DNA of 38,937 nucleotides, from positions 1-38,937 of the IMG/VR virus record IMGVR_UViG_3300010396_000072; one strand, written 5' to 3'. The translations under genes were made by a program, and so were the position numbers. The DNA comes from a virus. Positions 13,214 to 22,010 of the stretch are shown here, in pieces (positions within the stretch are counted from its first letter, which is position 1; each line of letters begins with the position of its first letter). Below the pieces are notes generated by a model. That model did not search any database. It was not told the origin of the DNA and was given only the letters and a program-made list of their open reading frames with translations.

Positions 13214-15123
13214 CCCTCGCCGCCGCCCCGCGCATCCACGCCGCCATCGCCCGCGCCATCGCGCCACGCAAGCCGCTCACCGTGTCGCAATGGGCGGATG
13301 CCGAGCGCGTGCTCTCGGCCAAGGGCAGCGCGGAGCCGGGCCGCTGGCGCACGCATCGCAACCCGCCGCTGCGCGAGCCGATGGATTGCCTGAGCGCGCG
13401 CAGCACGGTGCAGGACGTGGTCTGCATGTTCCCGATCCAGTTCGGCAAGACCGAGATCGCGGTCAACGGTCTGGGCTATACCATGGACCACAACCCGGGC
13501 CCGGTGATGGTCTGCCTGCCCGGTGAAGTGGGGCGCGACAAGTGGGTCGCGCAAAAGCTCAACCCGATGCTGGAAGAAACGCCGGCGGCGCAGCGCGCGC
13601 TCACCAGCGTGGCCAGCCGCGACTCCAGCAACACGCGCACCTTCAAGGATTTCGCCGGCGGCCAGCTCTACCTGGAACACGCCGGCAGCCCCAGCCGCCT
13701 GAAGTCCACCAGCGTGCGCACGCTCATCGTCGATGAGCTGGACGAATTCGCCAGCAACCTGGTCGGCGGTGATGACCCGGTCGAAATGCTCAACGGCCGC
13801 ACCTCCGCTTTCCCGGCGACGTTCAAACGGTTGTATATCAGCACCCCGCAGATGCAGGGCACCAGTCGCATCGAATACCTGTGGAACGCCAGCGACCAGC
13901 GCCGCTTCCACATCGCCTGCCCGGATTGCCAGCACGAGCAGCCGCTGGAATGGTTGGGCCTGCACTACGCGCCGGATGGCAGCGAGTGCTGGTACAACTG
14001 CCGCGCCTGCGGTTACCGCATCGACGAACACAGCAAGACCGCGCTCATCGCCGCCGGCCGCTGGATCCCCGCGCATCCCGAGCGCAAGATCCGCGGCTAC
14101 ACCATCAACTGCCTATATTACCCGATCGGGCTGGGCCCGCGCTGGCTCGATCTGGTCGCCATGTGGCGCGGCGCGCAGAACGACCCGGCCCGGCTCAAGA
14201 CCTTCATCAACGATCGCCTCGCCGAGCCGTGGGAAGACCCGGCCATGCGCCAGGTCAAGCACAACATCCTCGCCGATCGCGCGGAACCGTATGCACTGCG
14301 CACCGCCGCGCGCGGCGTGCTCGCCGTCACCGCGGGCGTCGACACGCAAGACAACCGCCTCGCCGTGCACATCATCGGCTGGGGTCGAGGCATGACCTGC
14401 TGGACCATCGACTACATCGAACTGCCCGGCGACCCGGCCGAGGATAAGGTGTGGGATGACCTCACCGACCTGCTCAACCGAGGCATCGAACACGCCACCG
14501 GCGCCATGGTGCGCGTGGAATGCACCGCCATCGACGGCGGCGGCAACCGCACCGAGGACGTGAAAGCCTACGTGCGCGCGCGCCGCATTCGCCGGCCCAT
14601 GGTCATCTTCGGCGCCGTGCCCAACAACGCGCCCGTGCTCAGCAAGGGCAAGCTGCAGGATGTGAACTGGCGCGGCAAGCAGGACAAGCGCGGCGTCATG
14701 ATCCATCACGTCGGCACCGTCGGCATCAAGCACTGGCTCTACGCGCGCCTGTCCACCGATGCCGACAAGCAAGCCGACGCGCGCACCATCCATCTCAGCG
14801 ACGAACTGCCGCCCGAATACTTCGGCGGCCTGGTGGCGGAAACCTACAACCCCACCAAAAACCGTTTCGAAAAGCGCAAGGGCGCGCCTCGCAACGAACC
14901 GCTCGACACCTGGGTCTATGCCTATGCGGCCGCGCACAGCGCCGAGCTGCGTCTGCACCGGCTGAGCAAGGCGGACTGGGATGCGCGCGAGGCGCGGCTG
15001 CTCGCGGCGGCCGACAAAAAAAGCGGGCCTGAAAAGTCCCCCGAAACTCCCACCACGCCGGCGGCGACTGTTCCCCGTGGAACATCGCAGCGGCGTGGTG
15101 GCGGCTTTGCCACCAACTGGTGA
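13210..15123 (+). CDS. Terminase large subunit, GpA family
   Basis: 637 residues. N-terminal ATPase with a Walker-A-like QFGKTE (77-82) and Walker B TLIVDELDEF (171-180), and zinc-like pairs CPDCQHEQ and CRACGY (about 237-275). The nuclease half has IDGGGNRTEDV and an EPLDTWVYAYAA C-terminal motif. This is the lambda GpA class that cuts and packages DNA into the prohead, so packaging by cos-type cutting is possible. Length fits the family. Confidence 0.93.
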   Translation: MTLAAAPRIHAAIARAIAPRKPLTVSQWADAERVLSAKGSAEPGRWRTHRNPPLREPMDCLSARSTVQDVVCMFPIQFGKTEIAVNGLGYTMDHNPGPVMVCLPGEVGRDKWVAQKLNPMLEETPAAQRALTSVASRDSSNTRTFKDFAGGQLYLEHAGSPSRLKSTSVRTLIVDELDEFASNLVGGDDPVEMLNGRTSAFPATFKRLYISTPQMQGTSRIEYLWNASDQRRFHIACPDCQHEQPLEWLGLHYAPDGSECWYNCRACGYRIDEHSKTALIAAGRWIPAHPERKIRGYTINCLYYPIGLGPRWLDLVAMWRGAQNDPARLKTFINDRLAEPWEDPAMRQVKHNILADRAEPYALRTAARGVLAVTAGVDTQDNRLAVHIIGWGRGMTCWTIDYIELPGDPAEDKVWDDLTDLLNRGIEHATGAMVRVECTAIDGGGNRTEDVKAYVRARRIRRPMVIFGAVPNNAPVLSKGKLQDVNWRGKQDKRGVMIHHVGTVGIKHWLYARLSTDADKQADARTIHLSDELPPEYFGGLVAETYNPTKNRFEKRKGAPRNEPLDTWVYAYAAAHSAELRLHRLSKADWDAREARLLAAADKKSGPEKSPETPTTPAATVPRGTSQRRGGGFATNW

Positions 15124-15128
15124 TCCTT

Positions 15129-15422
15129 ATGGCACATCTCGACATCGTCGCGGACATCCTGCAGCGCATCACCCAGCATACCAAGCTGCCCGCGAAGCTC
15201 GCGCAGGCAGTGGAGCGCGAAGTGCGCGACGACTGGGGTGGCGAGCGCATCTACATCGCCAAGATCGGCGAAAGCGGCAACGCCCAGAGGACCGAGCGCG
15301 ATCAGCGCATCCGCGCGGAATATCGCCAGGGCGAGCACGTCGAATTGCTGGCCCGCCGCCACGGCATCAGCGTAAAACGCGTGCAGCAGATCGTGGCGAT
15401 CGATGGAAACGCTTTGCCTTAA
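15129..15422 (+). CDS. Mor-like transcription activator
   Basis: 97 residues from ATG 15129 (a GTG at 15120 overlapping the terminase stop is an alternative). The C-terminal half matches the Mor/C family: GGERIYIAKIG, then R-x-QRIRAEYRQGEHVELLARRHGISVKRVQQIV, with the winged HTH at the end. Mor-family proteins of Mu switch on middle or late promoters by binding a dyad upstream of a -10. It is encoded inside the late operon. The 26-bp repeat at 15405 overlaps its last codons and is a candidate target. Confidence 0.75.
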   Translation: MAHLDIVADILQRITQHTKLPAKLAQAVEREVRDDWGGERIYIAKIGESGNAQRTERDQRIRAEYRQGEHVELLARRHGISVKRVQQIVAIDGNALP

Positions 15423-15430
15423 TGATTTCC
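15405..15430 (+). repeat. 26-bp dispersed repeat, copy 1
   Basis: GGAAACGCTTTGCCTTA followed by ATGATTTCC. Ends GGAAA/TTTCC are inverted; TT/AA inside also pairs. It spans the end of the Mor-like gene and lies 25 bases before the next start codon. Other copies are at 17551 and 32304. Confidence 0.75.
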
Positions 15431-15455
15431 GGCCACCGCTGCCAACCTGCGCAGC

Positions 15456-16007
15456 ATGGCCGAGAACCCCCTGCAAGGCATCCCCTCCGAGATCACCGCC
15501 GGCGACACCGTGAGCTGGGCTCGCACGGGTGGTGATTATCCCGCCAGCGCCGGCTGGGTGCTGGCCTACACGCTGCTCAGTGCCACCGCGGTGTTCAACA
15601 TCACGGCAGACGCCAACGGCGATGATTACCTGATCGACGTACCGCTGGCCACCAGTGCCACCTGGGGCGCGGGCGCGTACCGCGTGCAGGAATACGTCAC
15701 CAGCGCCGACGGCACGCAACGCTACACGCTGGGCACCTACACGCTGCAGGTGTTGCCCAATGCGGCCGCGGCGACCGTCGGCATGGATACGCGCAGCCAT
15801 GCGCAGATCGTGCTGGACAACATCAAGGCCTACCTCGAAACCAAGGCACCGGTGTACGCCAGCATGGAGATCAACGGCCGCAAGCTCGGCTATTACCCGC
15901 TGGTGGACCTGCTCAAGCTGCGCGACCGCTACGCGATGATGGTGGCGACCGAGCAGCGCCTGGCCAGCGGCCGCACCGGCGGCAACCGCATCCTGGCGGT
16001 GCTCTGA
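15456..16007 (+). CDS. Head-tail connector, Ig-like N-terminus plus gpW-like C-terminus
   Basis: 183 residues. Residues 1-105 look beta-rich and Ig-like (VLAYTLLSATAVFNITA). Residues 110-183 match the gpW-like pattern in lambda-type head-tail joining proteins: THR-like SHAQIVLDNIKAYLE, then YYPLVDLLKLRDRY. Position between terminase and portal is that of lambda W. The fused N-terminal domain is longer than usual. Assignment is from position and C-terminal pattern. Confidence 0.6.
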   Translation: MAENPLQGIPSEITAGDTVSWARTGGDYPASAGWVLAYTLLSATAVFNITADANGDDYLIDVPLATSATWGAGAYRVQEYVTSADGTQRYTLGTYTLQVLPNAAAATVGMDTRSHAQIVLDNIKAYLETKAPVYASMEINGRKLGYYPLVDLLKLRDRYAMMVATEQRLASGRTGGNRILAVL

Positions 16008-17551
16008 TGTGGCCGTTCCCGCGCAAGGCCAGCCGCAGCGCCGTCCCGCGTGATGGCGTGCGTCGGTTCGACGCGGCCATCGTCAACCGGCTCACCGCCA
16101 GCTGGCAGGCGGTCAACCTGGCGATCGACGCCGAGCTGCGCACCGACCTGGACCGCATGCGCGCGCGCAGTCGCGATCTGTTCAAGAACAACGAATACGC
16201 GGCCAAGTTCAGCCGCACCGTGCGCAGCAACATCGTCGGGCCCGAGGGTTTCCGCTTCAAGGCCAACGTGAAAGACCCCGACGGCAGCGCGGACGACCTC
16301 GCCAACAAGGCGATCGAGAAGGCGTTCGGTTTGTGGACGCGTCCTGACCAGTGCGACGTCGCCGGCAAGCGCAGTTTCGTGGATATCTGCGATGCGGCAG
16401 TGCTTGCGCTGGCGCGTGACGGGGAATACCTCATCCGCCGCCGCTTCGGCGCCGGCGCCGGCGGCTTCGGCTACCAGCTGCAACTGCTCGATGTGGATCG
16501 GATCGACACGCTCTACAACGTTTGGCCGGCGCAGGGCCGCAACGCCGTGATCATGGGCGTGGAAATCGACGCATGGCGCAAGCCGGTCGCCTACCACCTG
16601 TGGAACCGTCACCCGACCGAAGCGGCCAGCGTCGTCACGCGCTACCGCGAGCGCGTCCCGGCCAGCGAAATCTTTCACGGCTACATGCCGATCGAGGACG
16701 AGCAGACGCGCGGCATCCCGTGGATGCATGCGGTCATGCGCCGCACCAACGACCTGGACGGCTACCGCGAGGCGGCCGTCATCGCCGCGCGCATCGGCGC
16801 CGCCAAGATGGGCTTTTTCAGCAGTGCGGACGGCGACCCGGCGCCAGCCGCCGACGGCGTCGAGGGCGCCACCGGCACGAGCAAGCCGGAATTCATCATG
16901 GAGGCGACGCCCGGCGCGTTCGGCGTGCTGCCCGATGGCTACAAGTTCGAGGCGTTCAACCCGGATTATCCGCACGCGCAGTTCGACATGTTCTGCAAGG
17001 CCGCATTGCGTGGCATCGCCAGCGGCATCCCCGGCAGCTATCACAGCCTGGCCAATGACCTCGAAGGGGTCAGCTTTTCCAGCATCCGCAGCGGCACGCT
17101 CGAAGAGCGCGACGACTGGATGAAGATCCAGAAATGGATGATCACCCAGCTGCTGGTGCAGGTGTACGAGGACTGGCTCGACATGGCCATCCTGCGCAGC
17201 GCCATCCTGCTGCCCAACGGCAGCGCGCTGCCGCTGGCCAAGAAACAGAAGTTTGTCGACCACGTCTGGCAGGGTCGGCGCTGGCAATGGGTGGACCCGC
17301 TCAAGGACATGGCCGCCAACGTGCTCGCGATCGAGAACGGCCTGGCCAGCCCGCAGCAGGTCGCCGCGCAGCAGGGCAGGGATATCGATGAGGTGATCGA
17401 CGACCTCGCCGCGTTCCAGAAACTGCTCAAGGCCAAGGGCGTCACGCTCACCGGCACCACCGTCCCCACCGGCACCATCGCCAGCGCCGTCGCCGGCACG
17501 GGGCAAGACGCGGGCAAACAGGACGCCGTCACCGGCAAGGCAAAAACCTGA
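16007..17551 (+). CDS. Portal protein, lambda gpB family
   Basis: 514 residues. The N-terminal NRLTASWQAVN, FKNNEYAAKFSRTVRSNIVGPEGF and the central FIMEATPGAFGVLPDGYKFEAFNP, plus GVSFSSIRSGTLEERDDW, are classical lambda portal stretches. It forms the dodecameric DNA gate at one capsid vertex. ATG overlaps the connector stop (TGATG). Followed by an 81-base gap with repeat copy 2. Confidence 0.93.
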   Translation: MWPFPRKASRSAVPRDGVRRFDAAIVNRLTASWQAVNLAIDAELRTDLDRMRARSRDLFKNNEYAAKFSRTVRSNIVGPEGFRFKANVKDPDGSADDLANKAIEKAFGLWTRPDQCDVAGKRSFVDICDAAVLALARDGEYLIRRRFGAGAGGFGYQLQLLDVDRIDTLYNVWPAQGRNAVIMGVEIDAWRKPVAYHLWNRHPTEAASVVTRYRERVPASEIFHGYMPIEDEQTRGIPWMHAVMRRTNDLDGYREAAVIAARIGAAKMGFFSSADGDPAPAADGVEGATGTSKPEFIMEATPGAFGVLPDGYKFEAFNPDYPHAQFDMFCKAALRGIASGIPGSYHSLANDLEGVSFSSIRSGTLEERDDWMKIQKWMITQLLVQVYEDWLDMAILRSAILLPNGSALPLAKKQKFVDHVWQGRRWQWVDPLKDMAANVLAIENGLASPQQVAAQQGRDIDEVIDDLAAFQKLLKAKGVTLTGTTVPTGTIASAVAGTGQDAGKQDAVTGKAKT

Positions 17552-17576
17552 GAAACGCTTTGCCTTAATCATTTCC
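17551..17576 (+). repeat. 26-bp dispersed repeat, copy 2
   Basis: AGAAACGCTTTGCCTTA followed by ATCATTTCC, starting just after the portal stop and 57 bases before the protease-capsid start. It differs from copy 1 at two positions. Confidence 0.75.
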
Positions 17577-17632
17577 AGCATTGCACCGCATCCTCACCAA
17601 AACCCAAGCAACCCCACCCGCGAGGCGACACC

Positions 17633-19516
17633 ATGGCACTTCCCAAGGAACTGAAAGCCGGCAGCACCGGCGAGCGCATCCTGCGCATCGGTTCCGAGCG
17701 GGCCGTGGTCGATGAAGCCACGCGCAGCGTCACCCTGGCCTTCGCCAGCGAGACGCCGGTGGAGCGTTACTGGGGCAACGAAATCCTGGACGTGCAGCCG
17801 GCAAGCATGCGCACCAGCCGCGTCATGGCTGGCGGCGCCGTGCTGATGGATCACAACTCGCGCGACCAGGTGGGCGTCATCGAGTCGGTACACATTGGCA
17901 CGGACCGGGTGGCCCGTGCCGTGGTGCGCTTTGGGAAAAGCGCGCGTGCCAGCGAGGTGTTTCAAGACGTGGTCGACGGTATCCGCCAGAACGTATCGGT
18001 GGGCTACCAGATCCACAACGCCAAGCTCGAATCCGAAAGCGAGGGTGTGGGCACCTATCGCGTCACGGACTGGGAGCCGTACGAAATTTCCATGGTGAGC
18101 GTCCCCGCCGACCCGAACGTCGGTGTCGGGCGCAGCGCCGACCCAACCCCATCCCGTATCCCGGAGACTCGCATGACCCCCGAAGAAATCGCCGCGGCCG
18201 AAGCCGCGAAAAACGCGCAGCGCGACGCACAGCTCGCCACCGTCACCGACGATGCCACGCGCAGCGGCGCCGAGGGCGAGCGCAAGCGCATCGCCGACAT
18301 CAACGCGGGCGCCGCCCAGCTGATCAAATACCCCAAGGTGCGCGAAGTGGCCGACGATGCCATCCGCAATGGCATGACGATGGACCAGTTCCGCGCCAAG
18401 GCCATGGAAGTGGTCACCACCGCGCCGCTGCCCAATGCCGACATCGGCATGAGCCACCAGGAAGTGCAGCGCTTCAGCATCGTGCGTGCGCTGCATGCGC
18501 TGGCGAACCCGACCGACCAGCGCGCCCGTGAAGCGGCCGCGTTCGAATACGAGTGCAGCCGCGCCGCGTCCGACAAGATGGGCACCACGCCCAAGGGCAT
18601 CCTGGTGCCGAACGATGTGCTCAAGCGCGAGCTCAACGTCGGCACGGCCACGGCCGGCGGCAACCTGGTCGCCACCAACCTGCTCAGCAGCAACTTCATC
18701 GATCTGCTGCGCAACAAGATGGTGATCAACCGCATGGGCATGCAAATGCTCACCGGCCTGGTCGGCAACGTCGCCATCCCGCGCCAGAGCGGCGGAGCAA
18801 CCGCCTACTGGATCGCCGAGGGCGGCACTGGCACCGTGTCGGCGCAGAGCTTCGACCAGGTACCGCTCAGCCCCAAGACGCTGATGGGCCGCACCCAGAT
18901 CGGTCGCCAGCTGCTGTTGCAGAGCTCCATCGACGTCGAGGCGTTCGTGCGCAACGACCTGGCCACCGTACTGGGCCTGGCGCTGCAGGCGGCGGCGATT
19001 CAGGGCGGCGGCAGCAACCAGCCGAGCGGCATCCTGGCCACCAGCGGCATCGGCTCGGTCGCCGGGGGCACCAACGGCCTGGCGCCGAGCTGGGCCAGCA
19101 TCGTGGCACTGGAAACCGCGGTCGCGGTCGCCAATGCCGATGTGGGCACGCTGGGCTACCTCACCAACGCGGCGGTGCGCGGCAAGCTGAAGACCACCCA
19201 GAAGTTCACCACCAACCCCGGTGGCAACGCGATCTGGGCCGATGGCAACACGCCGTTGAACGGTTACCAGGCCGGCATCACCAACGCGGTGCCCGGCAAC
19301 CTGACCAAGGGCACCAGCGTCGGCAACTGCTCGGCGATCATCTTCGGCAACTTCGCCGACCTGATCGTGGGCCTGTGGGGCGGCCTGGATCTGCAGGTCG
19401 ACCCGTACAGTGCGGGCGACAGCGGCAGCGTCGTGGTGCGGGCTTTCCAGAGCGCCGACATCTGCGTGCGTCATCCGGAGAGCTTCGCGGCCACGCTGGA
19501 TGTCCTGACCGCGTAA
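17633..19516 (+). CDS. Fused prohead protease-major capsid protein (HK97-like)
   Basis: 627 residues. Residues 1-165 form a U35-type prohead protease: H74 in LMDHN, S122 in QNVSVGYQI, acid residues around WEPYEISMVSVPAD. A charged helical delta/scaffold-like region (175-260) follows. From about residue 300 the HK97 capsid fold reads on: GGNLVATNLLSSNFIDLLR ... GQLLLQSSIDVEAFVRNDLA ... QVDPYSAGDSGSVVVRAFQSAD. The protease should cut the delta region away during prohead maturation. The fusion is known in several phages. Confidence 0.92.
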   Translation: MALPKELKAGSTGERILRIGSERAVVDEATRSVTLAFASETPVERYWGNEILDVQPASMRTSRVMAGGAVLMDHNSRDQVGVIESVHIGTDRVARAVVRFGKSARASEVFQDVVDGIRQNVSVGYQIHNAKLESESEGVGTYRVTDWEPYEISMVSVPADPNVGVGRSADPTPSRIPETRMTPEEIAAAEAAKNAQRDAQLATVTDDATRSGAEGERKRIADINAGAAQLIKYPKVREVADDAIRNGMTMDQFRAKAMEVVTTAPLPNADIGMSHQEVQRFSIVRALHALANPTDQRAREAAAFEYECSRAASDKMGTTPKGILVPNDVLKRELNVGTATAGGNLVATNLLSSNFIDLLRNKMVINRMGMQMLTGLVGNVAIPRQSGGATAYWIAEGGTGTVSAQSFDQVPLSPKTLMGRTQIGRQLLLQSSIDVEAFVRNDLATVLGLALQAAAIQGGGSNQPSGILATSGIGSVAGGTNGLAPSWASIVALETAVAVANADVGTLGYLTNAAVRGKLKTTQKFTTNPGGNAIWADGNTPLNGYQAGITNAVPGNLTKGTSVGNCSAIIFGNFADLIVGLWGGLDLQVDPYSAGDSGSVVVRAFQSADICVRHPESFAATLDVLTA

Positions 19517-19550
19517 GCATGAAAGCCCTGGCCTGCCAGCGCGAAAAAGC

Positions 19551-19579
19551 CCACCACCCAGCGCAACGCTGGGTGGTGG
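19551..19579. other. Strong hairpin after the capsid gene
   Basis: CCACCACCCAGCG and CGCTGGGTGGTGG form a perfect 13-bp stem with a CAA loop, in the gap after the capsid gene. No T-run follows on the plus strand, so it may be an RNA-processing or attenuation element that lowers downstream expression. On the minus strand it is followed by CTTTTTC and would look like a terminator. Confidence 0.6.
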
Positions 19580-19601
19580 TATGCGCGCGCGAGGCCATCG
19601 C

Positions 19602-19904
19602 ATGAATACCGCATTTGACGATTTCAACGCCATGCACGGCGAGCTGTTCGATCAGTTCGCCGAGCCTGGCACCCTGCTGCATGGCACCGACCCGGCGCGC
19701 GATGTGCGCATGGTGGTCGATGACGGCGCGCAGACCGTGGGCGCGCACGGCGAGATCATCGCCAACAAGCGCGTGATCAGCGTGCTCAAGCGCGAATGGC
19801 AGCCGGTGCGCGGCGACACCATCACCGTGCGCGGGCAAACCCGCAAGATCGAGGCGATCGCCACCGACGACGGCTATGTCGTGCAGGCGGTGCTGCATGG
19901 GTAA
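19602..19904 (+). CDS. Head-tail joining protein, gpFII-like
   Basis: 100 residues from ATG 19602. The beta-rich pattern with ANKRVISVLKREWQPVRGDTITVRG then IEAIATDDGYVVQAVL resembles the head-completion / FII-like family that connects head and tail. It precedes a tail terminator-like gene, as in lambda gene order. Confidence 0.7.
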   Translation: MNTAFDDFNAMHGELFDQFAEPGTLLHGTDPARDVRMVVDDGAQTVGAHGEIIANKRVISVLKREWQPVRGDTITVRGQTRKIEAIATDDGYVVQAVLHG

Positions 19905-20367
19905 CGCGATCGTGCCCACCACCAGCCGCAGCTGGACCATCCTGCTGGCGCTCGCCGCGCAGCTGCAGACGATCACCGTCGCCAACGGCTACCTGACCGA
20001 CGCCGGCCTCAACGTGTGGACCACCGACAACCAGCGCACCGACGACGCCGCGCTGGGCCTGATGATCTACAGCGAATCGATCATGGGCCCGGGCATCGAT
20101 CGCGAGCGCCCCGGCTTGCCGGTACGCGAGGTCACGTTCCTCATCGAGGCCGCCATCGGCACCGATCTGGATACCGCCCAGCAGAACATCCACGAAGTGA
20201 TCGACGACATCGATCGCTGCCTGGCCGCCTATACCAAGGCGCAAGCCGGCAATCCGGCGACCAGCGTCACGCCGATGCATGTGGCGGATTTCGCGATATT
20301 GGACCGGCCCGAAGGCGCCGCGGTGATCGCCATGCAGGCGCGCATCGTGGCGAGGTATTTCCGATGA
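19897..20367 (+). CDS. Tail terminator/completion-like protein
   Basis: 156 residues. The helical N-terminus (WTILLALAAQLQTITVANGY) and strand region VREVTFLIEAAIG, DTAQQNIHEVIDDIDRCL fit the gpU/tail-terminator class. It overlaps the head-tail gene by eight bases and the Z-like gene by four. The role is inferred from place and pattern. Confidence 0.55.
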   Translation: MGNAIVPTTSRSWTILLALAAQLQTITVANGYLTDAGLNVWTTDNQRTDDAALGLMIYSESIMGPGIDRERPGLPVREVTFLIEAAIGTDLDTAQQNIHEVIDDIDRCLAAYTKAQAGNPATSVTPMHVADFAILDRPEGAAVIAMQARIVARYFR

Positions 20368-20987
20368 GCCGCTACGCCTCGCTCACCGTGAACCTCGACG
20401 GCGCGCTGGACGCCATGCAGGGGGTCGCCGCCATCCCGGCGCGCATCCTGCAGGCGCAAAAGCGTGCGCTTGGCACGTTGCAGCGCCGCCTGGGTACCGA
20501 AGCCAAGCGCGACATCGGCGCGGAGTACAACCTGCGCGCGACGCGCATTGCGCAGGGCCTTGACGTGCGCAACACCAGCGACGGCATCAAGCTGGTCGGC
20601 AAGTCGCGCGGCATCAACGCGATCGAGTTCGGCGCCACCTGGAGCCGGGTGACTGGTCACGGCGTGGTGGCCACGAGCAGTCGTCAGAAGTTCACCGCGG
20701 TGCGCTTCGGCAGCAGCCTGCGTGGCGACAGCGCGCTCGGCGCACGATATGCGATCAAGCGCGGCGCACCGCGCACGGTGCATGCGGACAGCTTCATCGC
20801 CCGCGGCAAGAACGGCGTGCCGCTGGTGTTCGAGCGCAGCACCGCCAAGCGCCTGCCGCTGCAGGGCGTCTATGGCCCCAGCGTGGGCCAGATGCTCAAG
20901 CACGGCCGCCGCCCCGAGCGGCTGGTCGACTTCGCCATCCGCACCCTTCAAAGCGAGCAGGCACGCCTGCTCGGGAGCACCCCATGA
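20364..20987 (+). CDS. Minor tail protein Z-like
   Basis: 207 residues, basic. Features typical of prophage gpZ-like tail proteins: AIPARILQAQKRALGTLQRRLGTEAKRDIGAEYNL, a central FIARGKNGVPLVFERS, then QGVYGPSVGQMLKHG. It acts at the head-tail joint in lambda (tail connector). Overlaps neighbours by ATGA. Confidence 0.75.
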   Translation: MSRYASLTVNLDGALDAMQGVAAIPARILQAQKRALGTLQRRLGTEAKRDIGAEYNLRATRIAQGLDVRNTSDGIKLVGKSRGINAIEFGATWSRVTGHGVVATSSRQKFTAVRFGSSLRGDSALGARYAIKRGAPRTVHADSFIARGKNGVPLVFERSTAKRLPLQGVYGPSVGQMLKHGRRPERLVDFAIRTLQSEQARLLGSTP

Positions 20988-21238
20988 AAATCATCCTCAA
21001 TCTGCCGCATACGCATGCCGGCATCGAGCACGCCATCGGCGCCGAGCTCGACGTGCTGATGCACGACGCCGAGTACCTGGTCGAGCGTGGCATCGCCAAC
21101 TTCAAGGCCGGCGTGCAGAAGCTCGAAACCCGGTGGGGCAGCGCCCCCAAACCCACCACCACAGAGCCGGCCGCCGCCGAACCGACCGACCCCGAAACCC
21201 CCTCTCTGACCGTCGACACTGGAGCCACCCATGAATGA
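20984..21238 (+). CDS. Small hypothetical tail-region protein (DUF7210-like)
   Basis: 84 residues. The start MKIILNLPHTHAGIEHAIGAE resembles short phage proteins with PHTHAG-like cores in this position (DUF7210-type). The last third is a disordered Thr/Pro/Glu tail. Role unknown. Confidence 0.6.
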   Translation: MKIILNLPHTHAGIEHAIGAELDVLMHDAEYLVERGIANFKAGVQKLETRWGSAPKPTTTEPAAAEPTDPETPSLTVDTGATHE

Positions 21239-22007
21239 TGAATTCTTCTACGGCCAGGGCCGTATCTCCCTCGCCGAGCGCGATCCCGTTACCGGCGTGC
21301 CGGGCAAGTTCATCTATGTCGGCGACGTCAGCGTGCTGACCGGCAAGATGACCACCACGCAGGTCAAGCACGTCGAAAGCAACAGCGGCCAGCGCTCGCT
21401 CGCCGCCAGCTTCACCGTCGAGAAAGCCATGACGGTGGACATGACCCTGCACAGCCTCAGTATCGACAACCTCGCCATTGCCATGCGCGGCACCAAACTC
21501 ACCACCGCCGGCGGCTCCGCCACCGCCGAATCGCTGGGCGCCACCGTGGCGGTGGGCGATACCGTCTACCTCGCCAACCCCGGCGTCTCGGCGCTGGTCC
21601 TCAGCGACAGCACGCCGACCACGCCCCTGGTGCTGGTGGAAGGTACTGACTATACCGTCGACGAGAACTTCGGTCGCATCACCATCCTCAACATTGGCGC
21701 CTATGTGCAGCCGTTCAATGCGGCCTACACCTTCGCCGGCCGCACGGCGGTGGGCATGTTCACCACCGCGCAGAAGTATTACGCGCTCAAGTACGAAGGC
21801 CTGGATCTGGCCAACGGCAACGCGCCCGTGATCGCGGACTACTACAAGGTCTCGCCCGGCGTGCTGCAGGAACTGCAGCACATCACTACCGGCACGGATG
21901 TGGCCGGCATGGCCATCACCGGCGACGTGCTGCTGGACAGCAACAAGCCGGCCACCGGCCCGCTGGGCCAGTTCGGCAGTGTCACCAAGGTGGCGGCGGC
22001 CGCATAA
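21231..22007 (+). CDS. Major tail tube protein
   Basis: 258 residues, beta-rich, with an insertion of Ig-like or hinge sequence (AVGDTVYLANPGVSALVL) in the middle and FAGRTAVGMFTTAQKYYALKYEGLD near the end. Placed before the frameshifted chaperones and tape measure, the conserved siphovirus order, so it should be the tail tube subunit. Confidence 0.8.
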   Translation: MNDEFFYGQGRISLAERDPVTGVPGKFIYVGDVSVLTGKMTTTQVKHVESNSGQRSLAASFTVEKAMTVDMTLHSLSIDNLAIAMRGTKLTTAGGSATAESLGATVAVGDTVYLANPGVSALVLSDSTPTTPLVLVEGTDYTVDENFGRITILNIGAYVQPFNAAYTFAGRTAVGMFTTAQKYYALKYEGLDLANGNAPVIADYYKVSPGVLQELQHITTGTDVAGMAITGDVLLDSNKPATGPLGQFGSVTKVAAAA

Positions 22008-22010
22008 GCC

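Noticed and set aside
15929-19633. Very long open frames on the minus strand opposite portal and capsid (550 and 679 aa)
   Set aside because: They are shadows: GC-rich antisense frames with Arg/His/Gly/Ala-biased products opposite clearly identified structural genes.
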